From Mikania micrantha (lineage: Eukaryota > Streptophyta > Magnoliopsida > Asterales > Asteraceae): a stretch of DNA of 64,000 nucleotides. Numbering within the stretch: position 1 is the first letter of the stretch; each line of letters starts with the position of its first letter. Positions 27,119 through 37,015 of this stretch are shown piece after piece. A program made the position numbers and the translations under genes. The stretch covers positions 69,121,313-69,185,312 of the forward strand of contig CM018695.1 of assembly GCA_009363875.1 (NCBI GenBank). The letters run 5' to 3'. The notes beneath the pieces were generated by a model. The model was not told the origin of the DNA and searched no databases. It saw nothing but the letters and a program-made list of their open reading frames with translations.

Positions 27119-27600
27119 AAGAAATTAAAACTAGGATATAAACGATCATTCGGAAGATAAACTTAACCTATCTTCTGAGTAGTTCTTCTCATCAGAAGAA
27201 ATGTTAAGTCTTCCAACGTGTTATTTAATCCTTATTCGGAATATGTCACACTTCTTAAGATATTTGTTCTTTTGCAAGTATTTATCTTCCGATATAAACT
27301 ATTTGCTTTCGAAACATTTCCTTCTGATTACTTATCAGAAGCACATGTCTTTCGAAGCATACATCTCTTTTGTGCACCACGTAGCTTCTCTTCCGATACT
27401 ACGCGACAAATCTTTGACACATCACTGTCAATTATGACATTTTTCTTCTTTGTCTCCGGATCTCAAAATTTAATGTATTGTTATAATTAAATGCTGACAT
27501 CCGAAGGTATAAAAGGTCTCCCACCCATTCAAATTCTCACTTCCTTCTCCACGATCGACAGTTTCTGTTTGCTCCCAAACCCTAACCGCTCATCTCCATA

Positions 27601-30600
27601 ATGGCTCTCCTTGCTTTCAAACCTATGCACAATTTGACCGCTGAACTCTCTGTTGACAATGATGCTGATTTTTCTTTGATTATCTCTTTTCTTCATTGGT
27701 GTAAGTACTTCACCGCTTTAACCATTAACCCTGTGGTGTATGAATCTCATAACCAGCAGTTTTTGGGTTCCTGTTCTGTGATTGATTCTCCGACGGGTAA
27801 GCATCTTTCTGCTACCGTTGATGCTCATCCTATTTCAATTTCTCTGGACGTTGTCTGTAGACATCTTAATCTTAATGATGCTACAGGCAGTGCTTCTTTC
27901 ACAAAGGATGAGGTAGCAACGACCTTTCGGTCGATGGGATACGAAGGTCCTCTCCCTTCAACAACCTATTGGAAGGGTAGAGTGTCCTATAATTACAAGT
28001 ATCTCCTACATGTATTTTTACATTGTCTTTCAAATAAATCTGGTGGTTGGGATCAAATTCCATCTGATCTTGCTTCGGCTATTCATGGACTGATTACCAA
28101 TCAACCTTTTAACTTCTCTGCTTTTATTTTTAATAACTTAGTGGATAACGTAACTTCCACAAAGAAATTTTGTATGTATTCCACAAAGAAATTTTTTATG
28201 TATTCCAGGTACTATCGAAGGTTTTTGTTCAATTAAAGAAGAAAACAGCTCATTTCTTGGGAGCGTTTACTCTTTTGCTTCCATCTAAGGAGCCCACTAC
28301 TCTGGAAGGTGACATCACTATTGAACCCACAGCTGCTGAACCCACACCTTCCACTCATATAGCCTCCATTCCAGTTATCTACAACTGCTCAGGACACTTC
28401 TTCCGAACCCAAATAGAAAAGGCAAAGAAATCTGGCAAGGGCCTAGTTCTGCCTAAGGTGCAAACCACACCTGTTGTTGTATCCCCGGATCTTCCTCTGG
28501 ATCCGATGATTGCCCTACACCCTTCCTCTAGCCCTCAGGATATGTCACCATACATACATGAGAATATCCAAAGGGATGCCCACTTTACTGAGCTTGCTTC
28601 TATGGAAGCAACTCCACTAGGTCAGGGACTGTCTCCCAGGTCCCCAGGTGTGTCTAGCCCATCACTGCCCCCCACTCATACATTTCCCACGACTCAAGGA
28701 CTCTCTGTTGTAGCTCTGGATGACCCTCTCTCGCCCTCTACCCAAACTATAATGAGAGCGGTAACAGACCTATATGCAATGTTTCCAGACCCAAGTCAAT
28801 TACTACCGAGATTGACCCTAGTCGTTCTGAAAGGGTCAATACAGTGGAGGCTGCCACTACTGCAGAACCTTCTCGGGTTCTTCAAGACGGTGGTACAGGC
28901 AATAGGATCTCTTCTGTGGCAACTCACATTGCTGATGACTTCTTTGAAGTCATTCTCAATGAGAGGAATCCAGGGCGCCAAGAAACCATATCTGGAGATG
29001 AAGGTGTAGGAGCTCGGCTCACGACTTCATCGCCCAAGGATTCCACTTCTGTGGATGAGGGCACAAGCATTCAGGAATTGACGGTCACCATTTCCACTCA
29101 CCGGGCTAGGGTTGCTCATCTAGAAGCAGAGGTGGCTGCTCTGAAGATGGAGGTTCAACACAAAGACGATATCATACTGCACCTTCAGCGTCGCCCTCTA
29201 GTCCTCTTTGCACCCTTTCACCTTGATCCTAGCCAGGTGTCTTCCCTTTCCCCTGATGCTACCGAAAAGGGGGAGAAGGAACAACCTATGGGATCATCAT
29301 CACCATCATCACCTGTAACCATATCATCTCCAGCAAAAGAAGAAGAGGCAGATGTTCCATTAGAAGAGGCAGCAACTCCATTGTCAGAAGGAGAAGAGAA
29401 AGTTACTCATGAATCTCCCCCATTCCTAACCGATTTGGATAAGGAATGGGATAGTTTCCTGAGTACCTACTATCACAACTCCTCCAGTTCCTCATCATCC
29501 TCTTCTTCTAGTGCTACAAGGGAACCCTTAGATTCTGATTAGGAAAACATATCTAAGGAATCTAAATCCCCTGATAACATCACAAAGTCTCTTTCTGAGA
29601 CTAGGTCCCCTTCTGGGACAACAATCCAGGCTGCTATGGAGAACCCAGTTCAGCTACAAAATCCACCTCCGTAGAACCTGAGTCTCTTCCTTAGACGACA
29701 GCCGATGACCAAAAGTCTCCTCCTGAGACAGAGGCTGTTGATGAACCTATGTCTCCTCCTGAGACAACAGCCGATGAATGATTGTCTTCTCCTAAGACAA
29801 AGGCTGTGTATGAAGAACTCTCTTCAGATTCTGAGCTCTCTGAGGGCACCACTAAGTAACCATCCAATATGGTTGGTCAACTGGATGAGGCAGTGAATGC
29901 TAAGGTTAACTCCGAAGCTGCAGATGCTTCTAAAGGCCCAGTCATAATTGATGGTTCCTCAACAGAAGAGCTATTTGCCAATGACTCAACTGATGAGGCA
30001 ACAAGATCCATCTCCTCTGGGAAGAAATTGATGGACAAAGGAAAAAGGAAACTAACCCCAGAAGAGGAAGCTGAACAGGAGGAGAGAAGGCCAAAGATGA
30101 AGAAGGGCCGACCAGACACTTCCCTGGCTGGAGATATGATAAGACTCTCGGGTCTCCTCCCGGAAAAGGGTTATGATGTGGATGACATCTTGCATTGGTC
30201 GGTGCCTCGTATGGCTGAAGAATTGGATTGGATACAGCAGCAAGAACACGCCGCTGCTGCAGCCAAAGCCGCGATGGTCCTTACCAAGAAGCAAAACGAG
30301 GACGCCTACAGGGACAGAATGAAGGCCATCCTTTTAGAGTATGGATTTCATGCGCGGCAGCTTGGTCCTATGAAGAACTCCACCATGGACATGCACGTTA
30401 GAGAAATAAAAGCTAAGGTTGCCAGAGGTGAGTTACCTTCAATGGAGAAAATCCAGGAACGAAAAGCAGCCTTAAGACAAGGCCTCTCGAGTATCTTCCT
30501 GGGAACCACCATCGAAATCCCTATCACCGCTGATGGGATCAGACAAGGTGAAGAGGTGATGTGTGAAGTTGTAACAGATATCATGTTCCCTAACAGGTTG

Positions 30601-31365
30601 CCAAAACAACCAAAGGAAGAACCCATCACTCCTCCCTCCAGTCCTTCATACGACAATGTACCAATTTCTTCAGTGATCAGGATCAAGAGAGGTCAAACAA
30701 AATAGCGAAGCACGAACCCTGATCCTGAAACACAGTCAAGGACGGAAAGGAAAAAGGAAGCACTGGCTTCCACTGAAGCTGCAGTGGAATCCACTGATAG
30801 GAGGTCCTCCACTGAAGCAACAAGAGCTTCAGCGAGTATTGGAGGAGCTTCCACTGCTGAGGCAGTAAACTCCACTGAAGATCAGCTGGAGTCCACTGAA
30901 TCGGAGATGGCTTCCGCTGAAGCTGAACAAGCTTCCACTGAAGCAACTGCTTCCAATGGAGCAGAAGCCACTCCAGAAACCACTGATAATGATGAAAGGG
31001 AGCAGGAACCTCCACAAAGAAGTACAACATCACTTCAAATTGTTCCATTCAAACGACGCAGTCCGTTCAGAAGAAGAAAGACTGTAGCCAGAAGACGAAG
31101 TGATGAACTACACTTAAGTGTGTACTTTCCTATTGTGGAATGGGGCCATCTATCTACGGAAAAGGTGTTCGTTTTGAAGTTCTGTGATGGATACACCTTA
31201 AAGCTCAAGGATTATCAGCTATATGGTCTTCCTGCTACAAACATCTTTGAACTAGTAAGTCTTTCTCTACTAAATCCAGACAACGACTTTGAAGGAGGAC
31301 GTACTACGGTACTGGTCCAAAGAAGAGCTGAACAGTTAGTAAAAGAAGGATACAAGTTTTGGTAG
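27601..31365 (+). pseudogene. Sirevirus third coding region (envelope-like position)
   Basis: 3.8 kb of broken coding sequence between pol and the 3' LTR, with its own ATG (27601) about 480 bp after pol. The N-terminal 200 codons look like the conserved start of the extra gene of plant Sireviruses (readable: YKYLLHVFLHCLSNKS, TNQPFNFSAFIF). A 24-bp tandem duplication follows at about 28155-28202. Later parts: Pro/Ser-rich linker, coiled coil (VAHLEAEVAALKMEV, about 29110-29155), poly-Ser, PPET repeats (29705-29800), a charged helical region with a KGKRK cluster (29869-30705), STEA repeats (30763-30960), a basic cluster (31051-31105) and a C-terminal domain ending at 31365. One TAG (30703-30705) separates two blocks that are otherwise in one frame. 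No convincing signal peptide or membrane segment was seen, so 'envelope' is positional only. Confidence 0.65.
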
Positions 31366-31370
31366 CATCA

Positions 31371-31384
31371 GCCTAGGGGGAGAC
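31371..31384 (+). other. Polypurine tract of the Sirevirus
   Basis: CCTAGGGGGAGAC ends directly before the 3' LTR and starts a few bases after the last stop codon. It is the expected plus-strand primer site. Confidence 0.8.
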
Positions 31385-32214
31385 TGTAAGGTTCTCTAAG
31401 GCTGATGCATATCAAAACATCTCTGGATCAAGGTATCCTCTATCGGAAGAAGTACAACCACGGAACAACAAGGATTAGCCTTCGGAAGGATCATTGCTTC
31501 CAAAGGATAATTCCTTCCACTAAATACACTTTTTTCCGTGGAGTGAAAGTCCAAATCGATCAGTGCTTCCGATCGACCATCAGTGCTTCCGATCGACCAT
31601 GAGTACTTCCGATCATCAGTGGTTCCCAGTACTTCCGATCTTCAGTGGTTCCCGAGACAAAGACTTCCGAAGGCTTTTCTCTGACAAAGATTCTCTTTAC
31701 TTTAGGAAATAAACAGAGTTGCTTTCTCTCACTCAGAATAACAAAGAAGACATTCCGATGCTAGTCAGCAACAAAGAGGATTTGTCAAGGCTACAAAGCA
31801 CTGAAAAATTAATGTATTTTGTTGTTTAGGTGTTTATCATAAAAGTCAATGGAGACTTTTGCATTGTTTGTAATTAATATGGCTTGGCCTGTCAAGACCA
31901 TAACAGATACTAGATTAAGCATACATTTGTTTCTAGTGTTTTGTCCAGCCATGTATTCCTACGAGGACACGTCTGTAGGTCTTAGTATATAATCCTTCAC
32001 TTATTAGTTGGAAAATTACGAGTGAGTGCTTGAGCTAAGTGTTGTAACTCTAAAAGTTGAATGCAATATACTTTGACATTGAAATTACTATTGCTTTCAG
32101 TACGTTGTTTTCAAAATGTTTTTACAAAACTAAGTTGATAGATTTCCGCACTATAAACTTTGTAGAAGATAACTTATGATAAGTGTTGTGTAGATTACTC
32201 AACCCGATCCAACA
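31385..32214 (+). repeat. 3' LTR of the Sirevirus
   Basis: 830 bp, TGTAAGGTTC to GATCCAACA. Compared with the 5' LTR it has an additional CAGTGCTTCCGATCGACCAT unit at about 31563-31603 and a rearranged stretch near 31650. Confidence 0.92.
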
Positions 32215-32219
32215 AAAAT

Positions 32220-32492
32220 ATTAATTGATTTTCAGAATTTTTAATTAAAGAAAAATGGAAAAAATTGGCTATAGCGACGGCATGTTGTGCCAAAATATTT
32301 TCCCTCAACCGCGAAAACTTTCGTTGTTCCCGCCCAACCCTATAGCAACGACACCTCGTCGCTAAATGTGAAAATGAAAAAGTTTATGAAACCAGCCTAT
32401 TGCAACGACTTGTCGTTGCTATAGCCTAATCAGTAGGACGACTTTGGTCGTCACAGTTGCTCTCGTCTCAATAGGGGCATATTGTTGTAGTG
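32220..32492. mobile_element. CACTA-like subterminal region and right terminus
   Basis: Continues the element at 10690-10868. CTATAGC(A/G)ACGAC words occur at 32271, 32340 and 32405, then GAGACGAGAG in inverse, then TTGTTGTAGTG (32482-32492), the reverse complement of CACTACAACAA, the terminal type of CACTA transposons. Without the Sirevirus the element would be only about 0.45-0.5 kb, so non-autonomous. Confidence 0.6.
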
Positions 32493-33074
32493 CATCTCTA
32501 AAGACTGACATCCATGTTATGGTGGTTTTATGAATTTTGATCTAAAGTACTAATTTTGTTTAAGACGCATGTGACATGTATTGTATTTATACTTTATGCT
32601 TGTTTATGAAAGTTTTTTTTATAAACTATTATGTAATGTATAAACTTAACTAATTAAGAGATCCCTTAAATTTGAGGCATTTCACAACCTATGCAATACG
32701 AAAACTTTTTTTTTTAATTAGTTTAAGGATAAAGAGTTTATGCTCAGCCTTTAATGCAACTAGAGATAATCAACTTGTGCTATGCGCGAAAAATACGAAA
32801 ATGATCATATTAGTTGCAAAAGAGTTTAGTGTTTTTATCCACATTAAACTGGTTCTATTAATATGTTACATGGTAAAGTTGTTTTACATACGAATGTTAA
32901 GACAAAAGTTGCATCATACAAAAGTTAGCATTACACGAAGGTAAGAGAGTAAAGTAAGTTTAGACAACCATAAAAAAATGAGAAAGATGATTGTGGTCAA
33001 CTAAAAAAATAATGTTCTATTCCCCGTTAAAAAATACCAAAGTTTTATATTCAGTAGTCATTCTTTTTTAGTAT
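32493..33074. other. Unassigned AT-rich sequence
   Basis: No supported gene, element end or repeat was seen. The frame at 32672-32944 lacks recognisable homology and has AT-rich noncoding composition. Confidence 0.5.
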
Positions 33075-35374
33075 ATATATATATATAGAGGAAGAAAATG
33101 AAAAATTAACTCTCCCTTATTGCGTTAACCGAATAACATCTTATTACTTTGAGACCCATATTAAAGTAAATATAAAGGTGTATGCTTATCTTATTTTTTA
33201 ATTAATGTAGGACCACTTAAATTAATAAAAAAAGAAAAAGAAACGTACACCATTAAATTTACTTTAATGTGGGCCCCAAAATAATAAGATGTAGTTATTC
33301 GGTTAATGTAATAAACATGAGTTAATATTTGATCATCTCCCTGTATAGGGGATGAAATTTTTAATAACACATAAAATTTGCTACAACCAAATAACTATCA
33401 TCTAATGGTTAATTTTAAAAGTAAGTACATAGGATCGTGACACGTGTCATTATTATTTTCTTAATATGGGAGGGCATTTAGGACATTTTGTTACCACTCA
33501 AAATGCTAAAATTAATATGGTGGTGACAAATGTCAACATCTAATATATTTTAATAAATCTAATTTTTTATATAAAGTTTACCCCCTTTTTTTTAAACATT
33601 CATAACTTTTTTATACTATATTATTTTTTTTAAAAAAAATTGTCTCATTATACTCGTCTCATTTTTCTCTTTAGTTTCGTTATAGTCTCGACTAGTTTTT
33701 TTTATTTTTTTGATGCCATATATTTACATTATTGTAACGAGCTTAAAGATAACAAATTAATTTGAATTTTTTTCTAAAATGGTAAATTACAATAATGTAA
33801 TTAACGTTGATGTAATTTACAGTGATGTAACACATTATCTACAGAGATGTAACTTATTATTTATAGTGATGTAATTTTTCTCTTTAATTACGTTTTAATC
33901 TATACTAGTTTTTTAATATTCTTTTCCAATTATCCCGTTTTGCATCTATGTAACGAACATAAACATAATAAATTATTTCAATTTTTTCCTAACAACTGTA
34001 AATTAAAGTAATGTAACACAAAATGAAGTAATCTACAATGAGATAATTAACGGTGACGTAACACATTATTTACAGTGATGTAATTTTATATTTGATTCCG
34101 TTATAATTTGACTAGTTTTTTTTCCTATTGTCTATTATTTACATCGATGTAACGAGCATAAATATAACACATTATTTTAATTTTTTTTTCTAACAATGAT
34201 AAATTACAATGATGTAATATAACACGTTATTTTGATTTTTTATCTAACAATGATAATTACAGTGATGTAATTTACCATTGTTAGAAAAAATTAAAATTAA
34301 TTTGTTGTATTTAGACTCGTTACAATTAGGATGAGCAAAAAGCAAAAAAAAAAAAAACAAACCGAAACCGAATTAACCGAAAAAACCGAACCAGAACCAA
34401 ATTAACCGATAAACCAAACCGGAACCGAATTAACCGAAAAAACCGAAACTGAATATTACGGATCGGTTTCGGTTTTTCATATTTTAAAAACCAAACCGAA
34501 CCGATTTTTAATCTTGTTTAAAAATTAATATATATAGTTGGTGTTCGATCAATTAATTTATGAATTATCCATTATTAAACATGCTTGTATTTTCAATATT
34601 GGGTGTGAGAAATAACAAAAATACAACAAAAACAAAAACCGAATTGAAATCTGAAAAAACCGAATGGTTCATAATAACTTTGTCGGTTTTTTATTTCGGT
34701 TTTTGCCAAAAATTGAACCAAACGAAACCGAGCACACCCATAGTTACAATGATCTAAATACGGGGCATCAACAAAAATAAAAAAACTAGTCGCGACTATA
34801 ACGGAATTAAAGAAAAAATGAGACGAATATAATGGTGCAATTTTTTAAAAAAATAATATAGTATAAAAAAGTTATTACTGTTTAAAAAAGGAGGGGGCAA
34901 ACTTTATATAAAAAATTAGATTTATTAAAATATATTAGATGGTGACACTTGTCACCACCATATTAATTATAGCTTTTTGAGTGGTTACAAAATATTTTAA
35001 ATGCCCTCCATATTAAAAAAATGAAAATAATATGTGTCACGATCATATGCACTTACTTTTTAAAGTAACCATTGGATGATAGTTATTTGGTTGTAGCAAA
35101 ATGACATGTGGTTCCTTCATTAACCCATGTTTATTACATTAACCGAATAACTACATCTTATTACTTTGGGGCCCACACTAAAGTAAATCTAAAGATATAT
35201 GTTTTTTTCTATTTTTTTAATTAATGTAAGGCTCACTTACATTAATAAAACACAAGAAAAAACTACACCTTTATATTTACTTTAATGTGAGCCCCAAAGT
35301 AATAAGATGTAGTTATTCTGTTATCAAAATAAGGAAGGGTTAACATTCGAACCATCCCCTATATATATATAGGC
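33075..35374. mobile_element. Large foldback element with arms of about 0.6 kb
   Basis: The left arm (about 33080-33720) and right arm (about 34770-35370) are imperfect inverted copies. They share the CCCC-TATATATATAG edge, GGGCATTTA blocks, the ATATGGTGGTGACA block, and TACCCCC/GGGGGCA tracts. Each arm contains a smaller palindrome of about 180 bp (33126-33304 and 35135-35325) built on ACCGAATAAC and CTTATTACTTTG. The centre carries recurring (A)CAGTGATGTAA words (33780-34290). No transposase frame was found. Confidence 0.6.
34326..34745. mobile_element. MITE-like insertion rich in AACCGAA repeats
   Basis: Bounded by TAGGATGAGCA at the left and the inverted GAGCACACCCATA at the right, with many ACCGAA/TTCGGTTT words just inside both ends. 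It interrupts the centre of the foldback element. The end type resembles hAT-like MITEs common in plants. The 65-codon frame inside is a shadow of the repeat. Confidence 0.5.
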
Positions 35375-35395
35375 GGATCCAATACATAGGATGTT

Positions 35396-36047
35396 TAACG
35401 TGAGAAGAATAGGAAGGATTCTGAACCTATGATCAAATAAATCAATGGTTAATATCTAGTGGTCCCCACTTTTTGTTTAAACTTCCGTGAATTAAAGCTG
35501 AATGGACAAAAAAAGAATTGTCTACATTTGTTGACTTTTTTTATGGGAAAATCAAGTTCCACCATCTTCTTGTAAATCGAATAACTTTTAAACGTTTAAT
35601 TATTTTTTTAAAAAAATGCACCATAAATCGATAATTTTATTATCTTTAATTTGAGTATAGTATTGTTATAGTTTATTAAAAAAAATATTATGTGGTCCTT
35701 GTTTTTATGTTTGGTACGTAATTGTTGGTCCGTGATTATTTAGGTGTTCCTTGATTATGCGTGTTAAATGACTGTTCGTGATTTTATATAACCCATTGGT
35801 CCGTGATTTTATATAATGTATTGGTCCGTGATTATCCATTTGGTCTTAGATTATATGTATTAAATGAAAGTCCGTGAATTGATATAACGCATTGGTCCGT
35901 GATTATTCTGTTGGTCCTTTGATGATGCATGTTAAACGATGGTCCGTGATTATATATAACGTGGTCCGTGATTTTACACAGACCATTATACCCCTTACCC
36001 TTATTACACACGAGGCATTTCGATGGCTTCCTATGCTTCTCACGTTA
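35396..36047. mobile_element. Foldback element with a GGTCCGTGATTAT minisatellite centre
   Basis: Inverted ends TAACGTGAGAAG-ATAGGAAG at 35396-35416 and 36027-36047. The centre (35690-35985) has about nine degenerate GGTCCGTGATTAT units. The inner left arm (35570-35680) has ATAACTTTTAAACG and GAGTATAGTATTGTTATAG, also found in the element at 41440-42060. Confidence 0.55.
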
Positions 36048-36102
36048 ATTTCCTTTTAATTTGAGGCGTTTGCTATCGTGTAGGACTGGGACATATATAT
36101 AT

Positions 36103-36582
36103 GGAAAATTACCAAACTAATCATTGTTGACCATCTTTTTACCAAAATAATCAATCAAATTCCGATGTTTAAGACACCTCTTTAGACGCCCCTTTAGACT
36201 CCTTTTTTTTGTACTTTTTCTAAACATACGTGCCCACATGTTGGCGGCTTTGTCGGGTGTCTAAGACCCCTTTTCTACCGGCGTCTTAGACGCCGCCTTA
36301 GACGCCCTTTTTTGTACTTTTTGTAAACATATGGGCCCACATGTCGGCAGCTTTTTTGGGATCTAAATGGGTGTCTAAGACCCATTTTGTACCGGCTGCC
36401 GCTTTAGACGCCTATGTAGGCCTGTATGTTTACAAAAAGTATAGAAAAAAAGCGTCTAAAAGGGCGTCTAAAGAGCGTCTAAAAGGGCGTCTAAAGGGGC
36501 GTTTTAAACGCCGGAATTTGATTGATTATTTTAGTAAAAATGTGGTAAAAATGATGTTTTTTGTAATTTTCCCTGTATATAT
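36103..36582. mobile_element. MITE-like foldback with GGGCGTCTAAA repeats
   Basis: GGAAAATTAC at 36103 pairs with GTAATTTTCC ending near 36582. The inverted arms also share GATTGATTATTTT (and its complement) and strings of AGACGCCC/GGGCGTCT. It ends about 370 bp upstream of the BAHD TATA box. No coding content is believed. Confidence 0.65.
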
Positions 36583-36953
36583 TGCCTTTTCACATCGTCC
36601 CCTCAGCCGGGTTCGCCTCTTGCTTGAGCCGTTTTTACGATCATATTTATTTTTTTTAATTTTTTTCATGTTGGCTAGCTCGATCTCAATATTAAATTTA
36701 TAATTAAGCTGCATTATTTTGGGTTTTTTATTGTGCTTTTTAGCCCACATGAATCTACGATATAAAAGAACCATATTTATCAAACTACCTTTTTTCTAAC
36801 TTACTAATATATTACAAATTTCTTTTTTATATATAATAATTATTCTGTTGTTTTTTTCTATACTCATAAAATAATGCGCCCATGCATTTATACAAGTTAC
36901 GTGAACAAGTAGAAGATAGCTAGGGTGGACACGTACGGCTTGTTCCAGACCAC

Positions 36954-36960
36954 TATAAAT
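36954..36960 (+). promoter_or_regulatory. TATA box of the BAHD gene
   Basis: TATAAAT, 62 bp before the ATG at 37016. Transcription would start near 36985, which leaves the earlier in-frame ATG at 36974 outside the mRNA and supports 37016 as the start. The pseudogene copy has CTATTCA at the matching place. Confidence 0.6.
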
Positions 36961-37015
36961 TTACAGGTCGCCATTGTCATCCAAATTCAAATACCATCAC
37001 AAACCTGAAACAAAT

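Larger units (their letters stand above)
10869..32214 (+). mobile_element. Sirevirus-type Ty1/copia retrotransposon carrying nested insertions
   Basis: Two LTRs (10869-11670 and 31385-32214), both TG...CA, are flanked by the duplication AAAAT (10864-10868 and 32215-32219). Between them lie a primer-binding site, gag with two zinc knuckles and a coiled-coil stretch, protease, integrase, RT, RNase H in copia order, a 3.8-kb third coding region, and a polypurine tract. Without the insertion at 13298-22540 the element is about 12.1 kb. Long size, an extended Gag and an extra gene between pol and the 3' LTR are Sirevirus traits. All coding parts are broken. A hand alignment of the last 510 bp of the two LTRs gave about 17 mismatches (about 3%). 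Confidence 0.9.

Noticed and set aside
36974..37015. Upstream ATG adding 14 residues to the BAHD protein
   Set aside because: It is only 14 bp from the TATA box and not conserved in the family, whose N terminus fits the ATG at 37016.
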